From NCBI GenBank assembly GCA_948144175.1, contig CANXME010002192.1:62001-126000 (forward strand): DNA of 64,000 nucleotides, written 5' to 3'. The position numbers and the translations under genes were made by a program. The number at the start of each line of letters is the position of its first letter. Position 1 is the stretch's first letter. The stretch is from Closterium sp. NIES-65 (lineage: Eukaryota > Streptophyta > Zygnematophyceae > Desmidiales > Closteriaceae). The notes beneath the pieces are model-generated. The model saw only the letters and a list, made by a program, of their open reading frames with translations, made no database searches and was not told the DNA's origin. Shown here piece by piece: positions 1 to 11,652 of the stretch.

Positions 1-3000
1 TAGGGACCCTCGATCGCCTCAGCGTACGATCGAGGAGTCGGGATGTCTGGTGCATCTGGGTCTCCCTCAGGGGCAATCAGCGTGAACACGAGATGAGGCA
101 AAGCAGCATCAAAACACTGAAACTCCTCCTGCCCGTCCTCAAGGACGTCCGTGCTAAGAGCACACTCACCCTTGACGGACTGAGGACAGACAGACTCAGA
201 CTCAGCAACGAGACTAGCGGCGTAGTCTAGACGACAGCGAGCAGCAAAGTCGACAAGCTCAGCAACTAAGGCAGACGCAGCAGTGGACTCAAAGGAAGGG
301 TCAGTGACAACTGTGGCTAGGAGACGCGTGACATTAGGACTGGCAGCACGAAGAGAGTCAGACTTCGGATCAGCAAGAACAGGAAGAGAGGACTCTGGAG
401 GAGATGGCAACGGGACACGCAAAGGAGCAGTGGAAGGACGCAGTGCCATCTGGTGTGTGACGGGGACCGCAGGAGGATGCGGACGCGGAGCACAACTACT
501 AGTGCGAGCAGCACGAACAGGCGACGCAGGACAAGACGCAGGCTCACGACGCTTAGCAAGACCTCTAGTAGGACCAGTATAGGGAGAAGAAGCAGGCAGG
601 GGGGAGGCGGGCTGTAACTGTGACTGCGACTGGACAGGCTGTGGACACTCGAAGGGAGGAGCAGGACCTGTAGAAGGCGGAAGACCAAGAACCTGCTCAA
701 GGAGCGGAACGAAGTACGGTCGCGGCCGCGCAGCGCCTCCAGAACCAGCAGGGACAGCACCAGTACCCCCAGCGGCACCTCCAGCTCCAACAGCTCCAAC
801 TCCAGCACCCTCAGAAGCACCAGCGCCAGCAGCACCTCCAACGCCAGCACCCCCAGCAGCTCCAGCTCCAGCAGCTCCAACTCCAGCAGGACCGCTAGCT
901 CCAGTACCGCCAGCAGCTCCAGCAGTACCTACAACAGGACCAACTCCAGCAGCCCCAGCAGCACCCCCAGTCCGAGCAGCTCCAGTACCGCCAGTACGAG
1001 CACCTCCAGGACCAGCAGCAACAGTAGTACCTCCAGCTCCAGCAGCACGGCTCCAGCACCACGCAAACCACTCGCGCAACTCCTGCGGAGAGAGTAGCTC
1101 CCGCCTCAATAAAGCACCGCCACAGGCCACACGAGTAGACCCAGCACCCCTAGGCTCTGCACCCCCAGGCTCCGTACCCCCAGGCTCAGCACCCCCAGAC
1201 TCAGCACCCCCAGTCTTAGCACCCCCAGGCTCCACACCCCCAGGCTCAGCACCCCCAGACCCGGCACCCGCAGGCTCAGCACCCCTAGCAGCACCAGAGT
1301 CAACAGCTACCTTGACAGGCTCGAATGCGTCTACCTGGGACACACCTGACGGGGCAGGACCCTGAAGGGGGAGAGGGTCTACCCGGGGGGGACCTGGCGC
1401 AAGGAAGAGACGGTAGTAAGGCACCGACTCGTCAAAGGTGACGTTTTGGGAGGACAGAACACGGTGCGAAGTGGGGTGGTAAGTTTGCCAACCAGGCGCG
1501 TCAGGGGAAAAGCCAAGGAAGACGCAGGGAACAGCACCGGGGGACAGCTTGTCCGCAGACAAGTCGCGGACAAACGCCCGAGATCCCCAGACCCGAAACG
1601 CAGACGCATTGCCAACCTTCCCCGTCCACCGCAAAGTAAGAGAGGTCTCTGGCAAGGAGACCCGGGGCTGAAGGTTGAGTTGACGCGCTGCATACGGAAC
1701 CACGAACGGCCACAGAAAATGGGGAGCAGCCGCATGGATCATGGACGTACGAGCGACGTCCATGACCATGCCAATGCGGCGCTCAGCAATCCCATTTTGG
1801 TGTGGAGAGGCCGGAAGCGTGAAGGTGTGGCGGATGCCCTGTGCACGACAGATGGCTCCCAGACGGGTAGAGGAAAACTCCCCGCCTCTGTCAGAGTGCA
1901 GACGCAGAACAGGAAAGTCCGAGCCGAAACTCTCTCTGAGCTGGAGACGAGCTGCGCGGATCCAGTCGATCAACACCTCAATGACGTCAACCTTGCTGCG
2001 CAAGGGGAACACCGTGGTGTAACGCGAGTAGTCGTCAACCACCAATAGGAAGTAACGCTCGTGACCCTGGCCACGGATGCGGGCGGGGCCCCATACGTCC
2101 ATGTGAAGAGTCTGCAGGGGAGCCTCTGTCGGCGGAAACTCCGAGGAGTGAGGGGCGGCGCGCTGCCGCCCCTCGACGCAGGGAACGCAAATAGGGGCAG
2201 GCCTCGGAGGGAGGGGAGGGAGGGACCGGGGGAGACCAGAGACAAGGACACGGGAGGCCATGCCTCGGAGACGAGGCAGGGAGAGGTGACCAAGGCGGTG
2301 GTGCCAAAGGAGAGTCTGGTGGGACAACAGTCGACACGAGCAGGGAGCAGACTCAGGACCAGACCTGGACGCTGCAGCAAACACTTGACTTGACGCAGCT
2401 ACCTGACCAGACTCAGCAACTGGAGGAGACTTAGTAGTCAGTGTGTACAGGCTCGACCCCGGCCGACGGGTAAACGTGGCCAAGTGTCGGCCCGTCCGAG
2501 CACAAGTACAGTGGGTCACCTGCTGACTTGCAGGAGTGAACTGATCAACCCCCCGATCCTGTAGATCAGCACCACTCACCAAGTTCGTAGAGAACGAGGG
2601 GAGGTAGAGACCTGACAGGGTGCCAGAGGGGGCTACCGGACACGGTAAGACAGTGGAGAAGCTAGCAAGGACAGGACTCCCAGAGGGGTCCGCCAGGGAG
2701 ACCGCAACCGGCCGACTGAGCGGCGTAAGCGTGGTGCGGTCTCGAAAGAAGGAGCGGGAAGCACCCGAGTCAAAGGTGAAGGTGTGTAAGGCCTGAGCCG
2801 ACGTGGTACCTGAGAGAGCAGACTCATCGGCACCTGAGGCAGCAGACGCACTAGCACTTAGAGCAGCAGCCTCACCAGCACCTAGAGCAGCAGCCTCAAT
2901 GCCCGGGTCAGGCGGAACACACAGGTAACAGTCACCCTCATCACTAGTAGACATTGCATACATGGCGGCAAGAATAGCATCATAGTCAAGATCAAAGATA

Positions 3001-4292
3001 GCAACCCCCGCCCTAGACAGCTCTCCCCAGCGAGGGATCTCAGTGGCGTCAGGGAACTGATGACGCCAAGCCTCCGTCAGGCGGCCGAAGCAGCGGTGGG
3101 TGGAGTGCGGGCCCCCGCACTGCTCACCAGCGCGGTCGCCGGTACAGAGGACGTAGGTGCAGGGACCAGTACCCCCACCTCGCTGACGCCCAGCGTACCA
3201 CTCACGAAGCTGCTGGGGGGACGGGGTCTCACGAGTGCGCTGCTGCCGCTGGCGCTGACCACCACCTAAGCCGCCCCGCTGCGCAGAGCCACCCCGACTA
3301 GCTCCACCTCCTCCGCCGCCACCTCCGCCACCGCCGCCACCGCCTCCTCCTCCGCTCCCACCGCCACCGCCGCCGCCGCCTCCGCCACCACCGCTGCCAC
3401 CGAAGCCCCCACCCCCGCCACCACTCCCACCACCACCCCCACTCCCTCCGCCTCCTCCACCTCCACCTACACCTCCACCGCCCCCACCAGCCCCTCCAGT
3501 GCCCTTGCCCCCCTTGCCCTTGCCGGTGCGGCGTCGCCCACTAGGGGCAGACGCAGCGCCGACCGAATCGGTGCCAACGAAGTCGACGACAGCAACAGAG
3601 GCAACAGAGGGCAAAAGGGGGGAGGGGGAGCACCCCTCAAAGACATGGGCACGTGGGTCACCTCTAGAGGCTCCAGCGACTATACTCTTCTCAGCTGCAA
3701 GGAGGCACTCCTCTAGGAGGTCAACGGTGAGTGTGGTGGGGCAAACAGAGAGGAAGTGGTCCCTGACCGAGCGAAGGGAGTCAAGGAGCCGTGTGACTTT
3801 GTAGTAGAGGGTGATGTACATGGGGGGGGGGTTCTTGGCGCAGAACTCAGCAGGAAGCGCAGCGCGGTAGCGGGTGTCACTAGTGCGAAGGTGCGTAACG
3901 AGGTCAGCGACAGTGGGAAAGGCGGCGAGGTCAGGAAACAGGTACGGCAGTATGAGGCGGCTAAGAGCAGCAGTGGCAGGGGAAGAGTAGCGTGCAACTA
4001 CAGCGTCGTACAAGGTCTTAGCACTCTTGTACTAACTAAAGTGCGCACGCTCAGTGGTCGGTAAGTGGCGACGCACAGCAAGACGGGCAGCAGCATCGCC
4101 GGTGGCCCACTGTGAGCGAACAGTGCTGTCAGCATCATCAGACGGGGCAGGAGAGGCACCAGAGGTGAGATCGAGCAGGGAGAGTCCGTCTGCCCTATCG
4201 CACTGTAGGAAAAGTTGTAGGTTATCTACCCAGACCTCGAAGTCAACAACACGACCCTCAGCATCAAAGGTAAGGACACTGGGGGTAGCCAT
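1..4292 (-). pseudogene. Ty1/copia gag-pol polyprotein with one nonsense codon, 5' part
   Basis: The Met at 4292 opens a copia gag of the UBN2 type. A TAG at 4034-4032 follows residue 86. Directly after it the same frame continues without another stop to the window edge, about 1,340 codons. Along it I read a glycine-rich gag tail (about 3500-3250), a protease DSGAS motif (about 2776-2762) and a GAG-pre-integrase segment LLWHHRLGHLS (about 2300). Integrase follows with D of HMDVWGP (2102), D of HSDRGGEF (about 1890) and E of NGIAERR (about 1785). A low-complexity connector then leads to the window edge. The only visible lesion is the TAG, so the copy may be young, or the stop could be suppressed. 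RT and RNase H are outside the window. Confidence 0.85.
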
Positions 4293-4559
4293 GACAGCAG
4301 TGGTCTAGTAGGGGGGTGCTCTCACCAGTCCGGGTGGGCAGGGCCGGGGCGCGCCAGAAGGAACAGAGCAGCAACCGCGGAAGCAGCGGCTCCGCAGTGG
4401 CTCGGTAGCGGCAGCTCGACGGCGGCCTCGGTGGCTCGGCTGTTGGGCGGCTCGGCGACTCGGCTGCTGGGCGGCTCGGCTGCTGGGCGGCTCGGCGGCT
4501 CGGCGGCTCGACTGCTGGGCGGCTCGCCGGCTCGGCTGCTAGGTGGCTCGGCTGCTTGG

Positions 4560-5115
4560 TAGGGGCGGCGACGGGGCCGGCAGAGGCGGCGACGGGGCCG
4601 CGTAGGGGTGGCGACGGGGCCGTTAGGGGCAGCGACGGGGCCGGTAGGGGCGGTGACAGGGCCGCGAGGGGCGGCGAAGGGGCCGCGAGGGGCGGCGACG
4701 GGGCCGCGTAGGGGCGGCGACGGGGCCGCTAGGGGCGGCGACAGGGCCGTGTAGGGGCGGCGACGGGGCCGCGTAGGGGCGGCGACGGGGCCGCTAAGGG
4801 CGGCGACGGGACCGCGTAGGGGCGGCAACGGTGCCGCTAGGGGCGGCGACGATGCCGGTAGGGGCGGCGACGGGGCCGCTAGGGGCGGTGACAGGGCCGC
4901 GTAGGGGCCGCGAGGGGCCTGGAAGGGCGGCGACGGGGCTGCTAGGGGCGGAGACGGGGCCGCTAGGGGCGGCGACGGAGCCGGTAGGGGCGGCGACGGG
5001 GCCGCTAGGGGCGGCGACAGGGCCGCGTAGGGGCCGCGAGGGGCCTGGAAGGGCGGCGACGGGGCCGCTAGGGGCGGCGACGGGGCCGCTAAGGGTGGCG
5101 CGAGGGGCCGTGAGA
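4560..5115 (-). repeat. 21-bp GC-rich tandem repeat in the leader of copia element A
   Basis: About 25 imperfect copies of a 21-bp unit, core ggggcggcgacggggccgc, lie between the primer binding site and gag. A related CTCGGCGG-rich stretch occupies 4400-4560. Because the unit is a multiple of three, several frames stay open on both strands (GPVAAP-type peptides on the minus strand). I regard those open frames as by-products, not genes. Confidence 0.8.
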
Positions 5116-5239
5116 GGGGCCTCTAGGAGGGCTCGACAGAAGGGCGGCCCACGGGGCGCGCCTCGGGCAGGAGCGACTGGCGCTCCGGTCAGAAACAAAA
5201 AATCAGTGGTGGGCCCAAGGAAGCGTTCCCACTAGGGAA

Positions 5240-5253
5240 CCTGCTCTATACCA
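5240..5253 (-). other. Primer binding site of copia element A
   Basis: The minus strand reads TGGTATAGAGCAGG. This resembles the initiator tRNA-Met complement TGGTATCAGAGC with one base missing. It abuts a CA dinucleotide that should be the end of the 5' LTR. Confidence 0.65.
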
Positions 5254-5705
5254 TGTGAAGAAATGAGGAATGAATGAACTAGCAAACAGATGGGTACAAG
5301 TAGGAAAACCTAGAAGTGTTGTACCCTATATTGTCTAGCCCACTATAGCCTACACAGACTATAGCATATGAGTTTGACATCTTAACCACGCGAGGGTACT
5401 TCTCATTTATCAAACTTATTTAGTCGGGTTGTTTCAAACTTTACGAGGGTAGAATCTAGCATTCCCTACGCGAGATGACGGCAGAAAAAACTCAGTGAAT
5501 GCCGAGTGTGACAAATGTCACTCCGTCTATCTAGGAGCACTAAGTGTGAGTTCCTTAGACGGAAGTGCTTTCAGCTGCAGAATCGTAGCCTCGATGACTC
5601 TGGGTGTTAATAACATTACCCAGAAACGAACAAAGGGGGTTTGAAAGAACAAAGTTCACCTGGTTAAAATACCGCGGACTAGGTGTACTGATTTATAAAG
5701 GATGT
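5254..5705 (-). repeat. Probable 5' LTR of copia element A (outer edge uncertain)
   Basis: The LTR starts next to the primer binding site with the expected TG on the plus strand (CA on the minus strand). The sequence is AT-richer than its surroundings. The distal edge cannot be fixed because the partner LTR lies outside the window; it must end before the cpSRP54 start at 5882. Confidence 0.5.
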
Positions 5706-5881
5706 TCCAGCAGCGAGCAGCCACGTGGAGTTTTGCTTTTTGTCAAATAGGCAGTTGATGATATCCTTCATCATCGTCACCCTCCAATACCTTCAACTCG
5801 AGGATTTTCGTCCACAGCAGGATAGTATAGTTCGTCGCGTCGCCCGTCACTTTCCACCCAACACGCGTCACGGGAGTAAGG

Positions 5882-8800
5882 ATGACGAGCCTCCGTGCCG
5901 CCCCTCATCCCACCATGGCCGCGGCGCCTCCCTCGCAGCAGCTCGCCTCGTCGCTCACATCACATGCACACCTCGCATCCGTCGCAGCAACCTCACGTGC
6001 GACTCTAAGAGCAGTCGCCCAACCGCCTCTGCGATCGTCGCTGTTCGCCACCAGCACGTCCACCGCGTTCGCGGAGTCGTCGGGCCTCCTGGGCTGCAGG
6101 TTGGGGAGCAGCGCGCGGCGCGCGGCACGGCGTGCAGGGCCGTCGGGGCGGGTGGTGGTGCGCGCGGCGGTGTTCGACCAGCTGAGCTCGAGTCTGGAGC
6201 AGGCGTGGACCAAGCTGCGCGCGCAAGGTGCGCCATCGGAACGCGTGTCCGGAGCACGCTGACCTGCTTCTCCCATTCCCATTGACACGTTCATGCACGT
6301 GTTTCAATCAATTCGCCGTGCGTCCCCTCCTTTCCTGCGCGCTAGCCGCTGGTCCGGCCACCTCCCCTTCCCCCCTCCTCCTCCCTTCTCCCCGCCACGA
6401 TCGCAGACAAGCTGACGCGCGACAACATCAAGGAGCCGATGCGAGACATTCGGCGCGCGCTGCTCGAGGCCGATGTGAGTTGCGCTGCTCGAGGCCGATG
6501 TGAGTTGCGCTGATAGATTGATATGCGCACGCCATGGCGCCACACATTGCGCGCACGCCAGGGCGCCACCGCAGAACCGACGCGCATCCCCATGCACTCT
6601 TCCCCCCCATCGTCTCCCTTTCGCAATTCCCCCGTGAACCGCACGCCGTTCCTGGTGCTGCAGGTGAGTCTACCGGTGGTGCGGCGGTTTGTGCGCGAGG
6701 TGACGGAGAGGGCGGTGGGCGTGGACGTGATCCGCGGCGTGCGGCCGGACCAGCAGCTCGTCAAGGTGGTCAACGACCAGCTCGTGGCGCTCATGGGCGG
6801 CAACGTCGCGGAGATCGCGTACGCGCCTGAGGGCAAGGGCCCCACCGTGGTGCTCATGGCGGGGCTGCAGGGCGTCGGCAAGACCACCGCGTGCGGCAAG
6901 CTCGCTCTCTTCCTCAAGAAGAAGGTGCGGGAGGGGGTGGGGAGGGGGGGGGAAAGGCCGCGCGCAGGGGCATGGAGAAGCGACGCAAAGGGAAGAGACG
7001 GGGCTTGTATGTGTTGCTGCCGCGAGATGGAAGGTGCAGTTGGCCTGCCTCATGTGCTCGTGTGCTCCCAGTGTGCACCCGTCCGCTTGCGTGCATGCGC
7101 TCATGTGCGCTTGTGCCTCGCTGCATGGATTTACTCCACCATATCCCGCCCGACTACCCCTCTCCCCCCCTTCCCCGCCGCTCCCCCTGGCCCGGGGGTG
7201 CGCGCAGGGCAAGGCGAGCATGCTGGTGGCCACGGACGTGTACCGCCCCGCCGCCATCGAGCAGCTGCAGACGCTGGGCGCGCAGGTGAGCAGCTGCAGA
7301 CGCTGGGCGCGCAGGTGAGCAGCTGCAGCATGCAGGACGAGGGGCAGGCAGTGAAAGGGTGTGGGGGGTGGGTGGATGGGGCAGTGAATGGCTTATCGCT
7401 GGCCCCTTGAGCAAATTGCTCTTCTCCCCGCTGCACCTCGCGCTGCCCTTCTCCCCGCTGCACCTCGCGCTGCCCTTCTCCCTCGCAACTCAACGCTCCC
7501 ACATGCCACGTGCGTGCATGCGTGTGGGGGGGCGCGGTGGCAGGTGGGAGTGCCGGTGTACGCGGAGGGCACGGACGCACGGCCGGTGGACATCGCACGG
7601 CAGGGCGTGGCGGCCGCCAAGAAGGCGGGCGTGGATGTCGTGATTGTCGACACAGCTGGTCGCCTGCAGGTGAGCGTTCCTCCCTGCATCGTGCCTCCCT
7701 GCATCGTGCCTCACTGCATCGTGCCTCACTGCATCGTGCCTCCCTGCATCGTGCCTCACTGCATCGTGCCTCCCTGCATCGTGCCTCACTGCATCGTGCC
7801 TCACTGCATCGTGCCTCCCTGCATCGTGCCTCACTGCATCGTGCCTCCCTGCATCGTTCCTCACTGCATCGTTCCTCACTGCATCATTCCTCCCTGCATC
7901 GTTCCTCACTGCATCGTGCCTCACTGCATCGTGCCTCCCTGCATCGTTCCTCACTGCATCGTTCCTCCCTGCATCATTCCTCACTGCATCGTTCCTCACT
8001 GCATCGTTCCTCCCTGCATCGTTCCTCACTGCATCGTGCCTCACTGCATCGTTCCTCGCTGCATCGTTCCTCCCTGCATGCCGCACTGTGTGGCTACCGC
8101 CGCCGCTGCTGCTGCTGCTGCTGATTCTGCTGCTGTGTGGGATGGTGTGGTGTGCATGGTCCTGGTGTTTTGTGGTGTGGTGTGGTGTGGTGTGCGGTGG
8201 TGGTGGGTGCAGATAGACCGCAGCATGATGGAGGAGCTGAGGGGCATCAAGGCAGCGGTGAACCCCACGGAGGTGCTGCTCGTTGTCGATGCCATGACGG
8301 GCCAGGAGGCTGCCAGTGAGTGGGGAGGCTGCCAGTGAGTGGTGAGGCTGCCAGTGAGTGGGGAGGCTGCCAGTGAGTGGGGAGGCTGCCAGTGAGTCAC
8401 CAGGCTGCTCGTGAGTCAGGATCCTGCGTCAAGCGTCAAGCGTGAAATCGGATGGTGTTGACGAGTGACGCAACCCTGAACCAGCGCCAAATGCATCGCA
8501 GCTGCACCTGCTGCTGCCTTCCATGCCTCACCCCTGCCCGCCCCTCTCCCCTGTCGCTGCGCCGTGCTGCATGCCCCCCCGTGGCGGCGCAGGTCTGGTG
8601 GCGGCGTTCAACGCGGAGGTGAGCATCACGGGTGCCATCCTCACCAAGGTGGACGGCGACTCACGTGGCGGCGCTGCTCTCAGCGTCAAGGAGGTCAGCC
8701 TCACTCTCACTCACCCACCCACCCGGGCTGCACCACTGGCCTTGCAGCACCACTCTCTTTCCCATGTGCTTCTTGTTTCCTTGGGCCTCCCACTCACTCC

Positions 8801-10934
8801 CGCGCTCATCGTACCCTCCCCACCCACCACCTGCCTGCTCCCCGTGTGCGTGTGTGGCGTGCGTGTGCGCGTGGGCAGGTGTCGGGGCGGCCGATCAAGT
8901 TTGTGGGGGAGGGCGAGACGATGAGCGCACTGGAGCCCTTCTACCCGGACCGCATGGCCAGCCGCATCCTCGGCATGGGCGACGTGCTCTCGTTTGTCGA
9001 GAAGGCACAGGAGCTGGTCAGTGCCCCCTGCTCACACATGCTCTTGTGGGGCAGTGGGCAGTGGGGCAGTAGGCGGTGGGCAGTGGGCAGTGTGCGACAG
9101 GAAGGGGTGTGGGTTGTGAGTGGATGGTGGTTGTGTTGTGTGCTGTGGTTGATATGTTGGAAGCCCACACTAAATGTGTTGCTGCATGTCTCGCACATTG
9201 CACATGGCTGATGGCGCATGGCACATGGAATCTGGCTGGCACGTAATGCATGGCCAATGGCACATGCCGCATGTCACATGGCACATGGGTCATGGCGTAG
9301 CGCACGTGACATGTGGTACATGCTGCATGGCGCATGGCACATGGCACATGGCATGGCACGTGGCGCATGGCGTTACACGTGGCGTGTGGCATGTGGCACA
9401 TGGCGCATGGCATGGTGCATGGCATGGCGTGTGACATGGCGTGTGGCATGGCTGATGCATGGCATGGCATGGCAGATGGACAAGGAGGACGAGGCGGAGC
9501 TGAGGAAGCGCATCATGGAGGCAAAGTTTGACTTCAACGACATGCTCAAGCAGACGCGCATGATGGCGCGCATGGGGTCCATGGGCGGCATGCTCAAACT
9601 CATCCCCGGCATGAACAAGGTCTCCCCGCACCGCACCGCACCACACCGCCCCCCACCCCCCCACCTGCCTTGCATCCTCAATTCCACACCTCTGCTGTAT
9701 GCCCTTCCATCTTCTTAACTCGCCCCACGTGCCACACCACAGTAACTGGTGTTCTGCTGTCCTTTCACTTGGTCTCATGGTACAGCCCGCAGCTTCCTCA
9801 TCACCCGCCTTGCCTCTGCCACCCTCCCTCACTGCTGTGTGCCCACGCAACGCCCCACCCCGCATGCGCTGACAGCTGACACCGCAGCAGGTGCGCGAGG
9901 CAGAGAAGAGCCTCAAAGTCATGGAGTCCATGATCGCCTCCATGACCAACCGTCAGTGCCCCTCCACCCCCTCCCACCCTCTTCCACCCTCCTCCACCCT
10001 CCATCACCCTCCTCCACCCTCCATCACTCACTGTGACTCATGCCTGCACCGTTGCTTGCATTCGTCTCATGCTGACCACCTGTATCCCCATCGTGCTGAC
10101 CACCTGTATCCCCATCGTGCTGACACCTGTATCCCCATCGTGCTGAAGCGTGCTGGAGCTGTGCCGCCTCCTTTCACTTTCCTAATACTCATTATCCTTG
10201 CACGTGCACTCCCCCCCATGCCCCTCGCCGCTCCCCCGTGCACCGCACCGCACCGCATCAGAGGAGCGTGCGGACCCGGAGCTGCTTGCCAAGAGCCCGT
10301 CGCGCCGCCGTCGAATTGCTAAAGGCTCGGGCAGAAGCCAGGAGCAGGTGGGCAGGTGAAGGAGGAGCAGGTGGGCAGCTTTTTGCTTCGCCCTTGGTCC
10401 TTTGCACTTTGTTACTGTCATCTCGAAGTGTGGTTTGCCGTTGCCGTGAATGATTGCTGTGCAAGTTGCGCGTGTGCAGGTGAGTGCGCTGATATCGCAG
10501 CTGTTCCAGATGCGAGTGCGCATGAAGGCCGTGGCCGACATGGTGTCTGGCAAGTCCATGCCCGCCATTCCCGGCCTCGACACATCCGGCGCCAAGAAGG
10601 TACGTCCCCGAGCCAACAAGGTACGTCCCCGAGCCAACAAGGTACGCCCCCGAGCCAACAAGGTACGTCCCCGAGCCAACAAGGTACGTCCCCGAGCCAA
10701 CAAGGTACGTCCCCAAGCCAAGATGCTAGTTGCTTGCTGCATGTCATGGTTACGGCCATCTGCCTGGAGGTTCTCATCACCGTTTGGTGGTTTTTCTTTG
10801 TTTGGGCCGTTGCCTCCATGCAGGCCAGTTCCGGCAAGGCGAAGCGGAAGAAGAGCCGATCTGGCTTCTCACAACAGCTAGGGGACAACACGGCAGTGGC
10901 TGCCGGAGCAAAAGGATTCGGTGGTCGAAATTAG
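5882..10934 (+). CDS. cpSRP54: Chloroplast signal recognition particle 54 kDa GTPase, cpSRP54 (13 exons)
   Basis: GTPase that, with cpSRP43 and cpFtsY, delivers light-harvesting and other proteins to thylakoids. Exons: 5882-6227, 6407-6474, 6664-6924, 7208-7285, 7544-7669, 8213-8315, 8593-8693, 8879-9016, 9476-9619, 9888-9951, 10262-10347, 10480-10599, 10824-10934. The sum is 1,746 nt (581 aa; Arabidopsis cpSRP54 is 564 aa) and all phases agree. An Ala/Ser/Arg-rich transit peptide ends near [12 protein letters not shown]. The N domain ([12 protein letters not shown]), the P-loop [33 protein letters not shown] and a Met-rich M domain ([14 protein letters not shown]) follow. The tail ends GFGGRN, like other cpSRP54 proteins. 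The start at 5882 could instead be Met 5915. Exon 10 has a CAGCAG acceptor that can add or drop one Gln. Introns 2, 4, 6 and 12 begin with duplicated splice donors, and intron 11 shows a weaker version. Confidence 0.95.
6457..6506 (+). repeat. Duplicated exon end plus splice donor (25 bp x 2), cpSRP54 intron 2
   Basis: Two perfect 25-bp copies carry CTCGAGGCCGAT followed by GTGAGTT. Donors fall at 6475 and 6500. Reading phase into exon 3 (VSLPVV) requires the first donor; the second adds 25 nt and shifts the frame. Confidence 0.9.
7259..7316 (+). repeat. Duplicated exon end plus splice donor (29 bp x 2), cpSRP54 intron 4
   Basis: Two perfect 29-bp copies end GGGCGCGCAG followed by GTGAGC. 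Donors fall at 7286 and 7315. The first is in phase with exon 5 ([10 protein letters not shown]). Confidence 0.9.
7679..8082 (+). repeat. 15-bp minisatellite in cpSRP54 intron 5, about 27 copies
   Basis: The units are tccctgcatcgtgcc and its variants (C/A in the third position, gtgcc/gttcc). Because 15 is a multiple of three, the array stays open and gives a spurious 316-codon frame. It lies between the donor at 7670 and the acceptor at 8212. A CTG run and TGTGG repeats follow. Confidence 0.9.
8308..8420 (+). repeat. Tandem copies of exon end plus donor (19 bp, about 6), cpSRP54 intron 6
   Basis: The unit aggctgccagtgagtgggg is repeated about six times, the last ones degenerate. The first copy spans the exon 6 end (GAGGCTGCCA) and donor at 8316. 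Splicing from the first donor joins exon 7 in phase (EAASLVAAF). Confidence 0.9.
9185..9475 (+). repeat. Degenerate CATGGC-type repeat in cpSRP54 intron 8
   Basis: Irregular 6-13 bp units built on gcatggcacatgg fill the end of the intron up to the exon 9 acceptor at 9475. No conserved coding signal is present. Confidence 0.8.
10596..10722 (+). repeat. Tandem copies of exon end plus donor (21 bp x 6), cpSRP54 intron 12
   Basis: Copies of aaggtacgtccccgagccaa follow the exon 12 end GCCAAGAAG with its donor GTACGT at 10600. Each copy recreates AAG followed by GTACGT or GTACGC. The unit is 21 bp, so use of a later donor would add seven residues per unit without a frameshift. Confidence 0.9.
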
Positions 10935-11652
10935 GAAATTGCAAAATAGATCCTGGAGTTGATGAGAAAGTTTTGCCACTTGAAAGAAGTTTCAAGATTT
11001 TCCAAACCGACGGTCAAAGCTGTGAACTTCTTCAGGCACTGACTGGGCCCAGTTGGAATGAGGACCTGCCAAATTGGTTCAAAGTTCGACGTACGGTAAC
11101 TACAACCTACATCAATTAGTTTTGGGGTCAGGAAGCTACAGTGTGTTATTGCGCTATTTCGTGCCAACCAGCCTGCCACAGCGAATCGGAGGGCCCCTGG
11201 AAATTCAGCGACATGGGCATGACGCGCTGCGTGGCATGCGCTTTGGATGGCCTTGTGTTGAATTGCATTTCCGCTGCGCCGAGACTTGCTGCTGACCTAC
11301 CTGCTTGCATACCCCCCAAACCCAACTTCATCCCTACGACCAAATCGACACGACGACCCACGCAAACTTTCCAGTAACGACGAAAGTAGGAGCAGCCCTT
11401 GATCAAATAGTTCCAGCCAGTATAATATATCTACGCTCCCATGCCCCTCGTCCTCCAGGCCATTGACAGCTGCTCACCCGTTTGAAATGGGCCCGTCGTC
11501 GATATCCTCCAGACAATAAGCGAATTCGATTCTCCGGGCTCGCACGACTCTATGCGACTGGCGTCGAGGTCGCACGACTCTAGGCGACTGGCATCGAGCT
11601 CGCACGACTCTAAGCGACTGGCTTCGAGCTCGCTGTCGCGCGGCTGCCAGCC
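10935..11652. other. Intergenic: cpSRP54 3' flank and carboxypeptidase 5' flank
   Basis: AT-richer 3' flank without an identifiable gene. At 11548-11637 there are three copies of a 30-bp unit containing gcacgactctaagcgactgg, probably in the 5' UTR or promoter of the downstream gene. Confidence 0.6.

Larger units (their letters stand above)
1..5705 (-). mobile_element. Ty1/copia LTR retrotransposon A, partial (runs off the left edge)
   Basis: Minus-strand copia element. Reading leftwards it has a probable 5' LTR (5254 to about 5705), a tRNA-iMet-like primer binding site, a repeat-rich leader of about 950 bp, and gag from 4292. Protease, GAG-pre-integrase and integrase follow, then a Gly/Ala/Pro-rich spacer that runs out at position 1. 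Reverse transcriptase, RNase H and the 3' LTR must lie to the left of the window. The order gag-PR-INT before RT identifies Ty1/copia. The outer LTR edge is uncertain because the second LTR is not available for comparison, so 5705 is approximate. Confidence 0.85.

Noticed and set aside
4831..5235. Gly/Ala-rich 134-residue frame on the plus strand (and its minus-strand counterpart)
   Set aside because: Both arise from the 21-bp GC-rich repeat in the leader of copia element A.
7388..8338. 316-codon open frame with Cys-Ile-Val-Pro repeats
   Set aside because: Produced by a 15-bp minisatellite in cpSRP54 intron 5; it overlaps two real exons in part but has no start or domain of its own.
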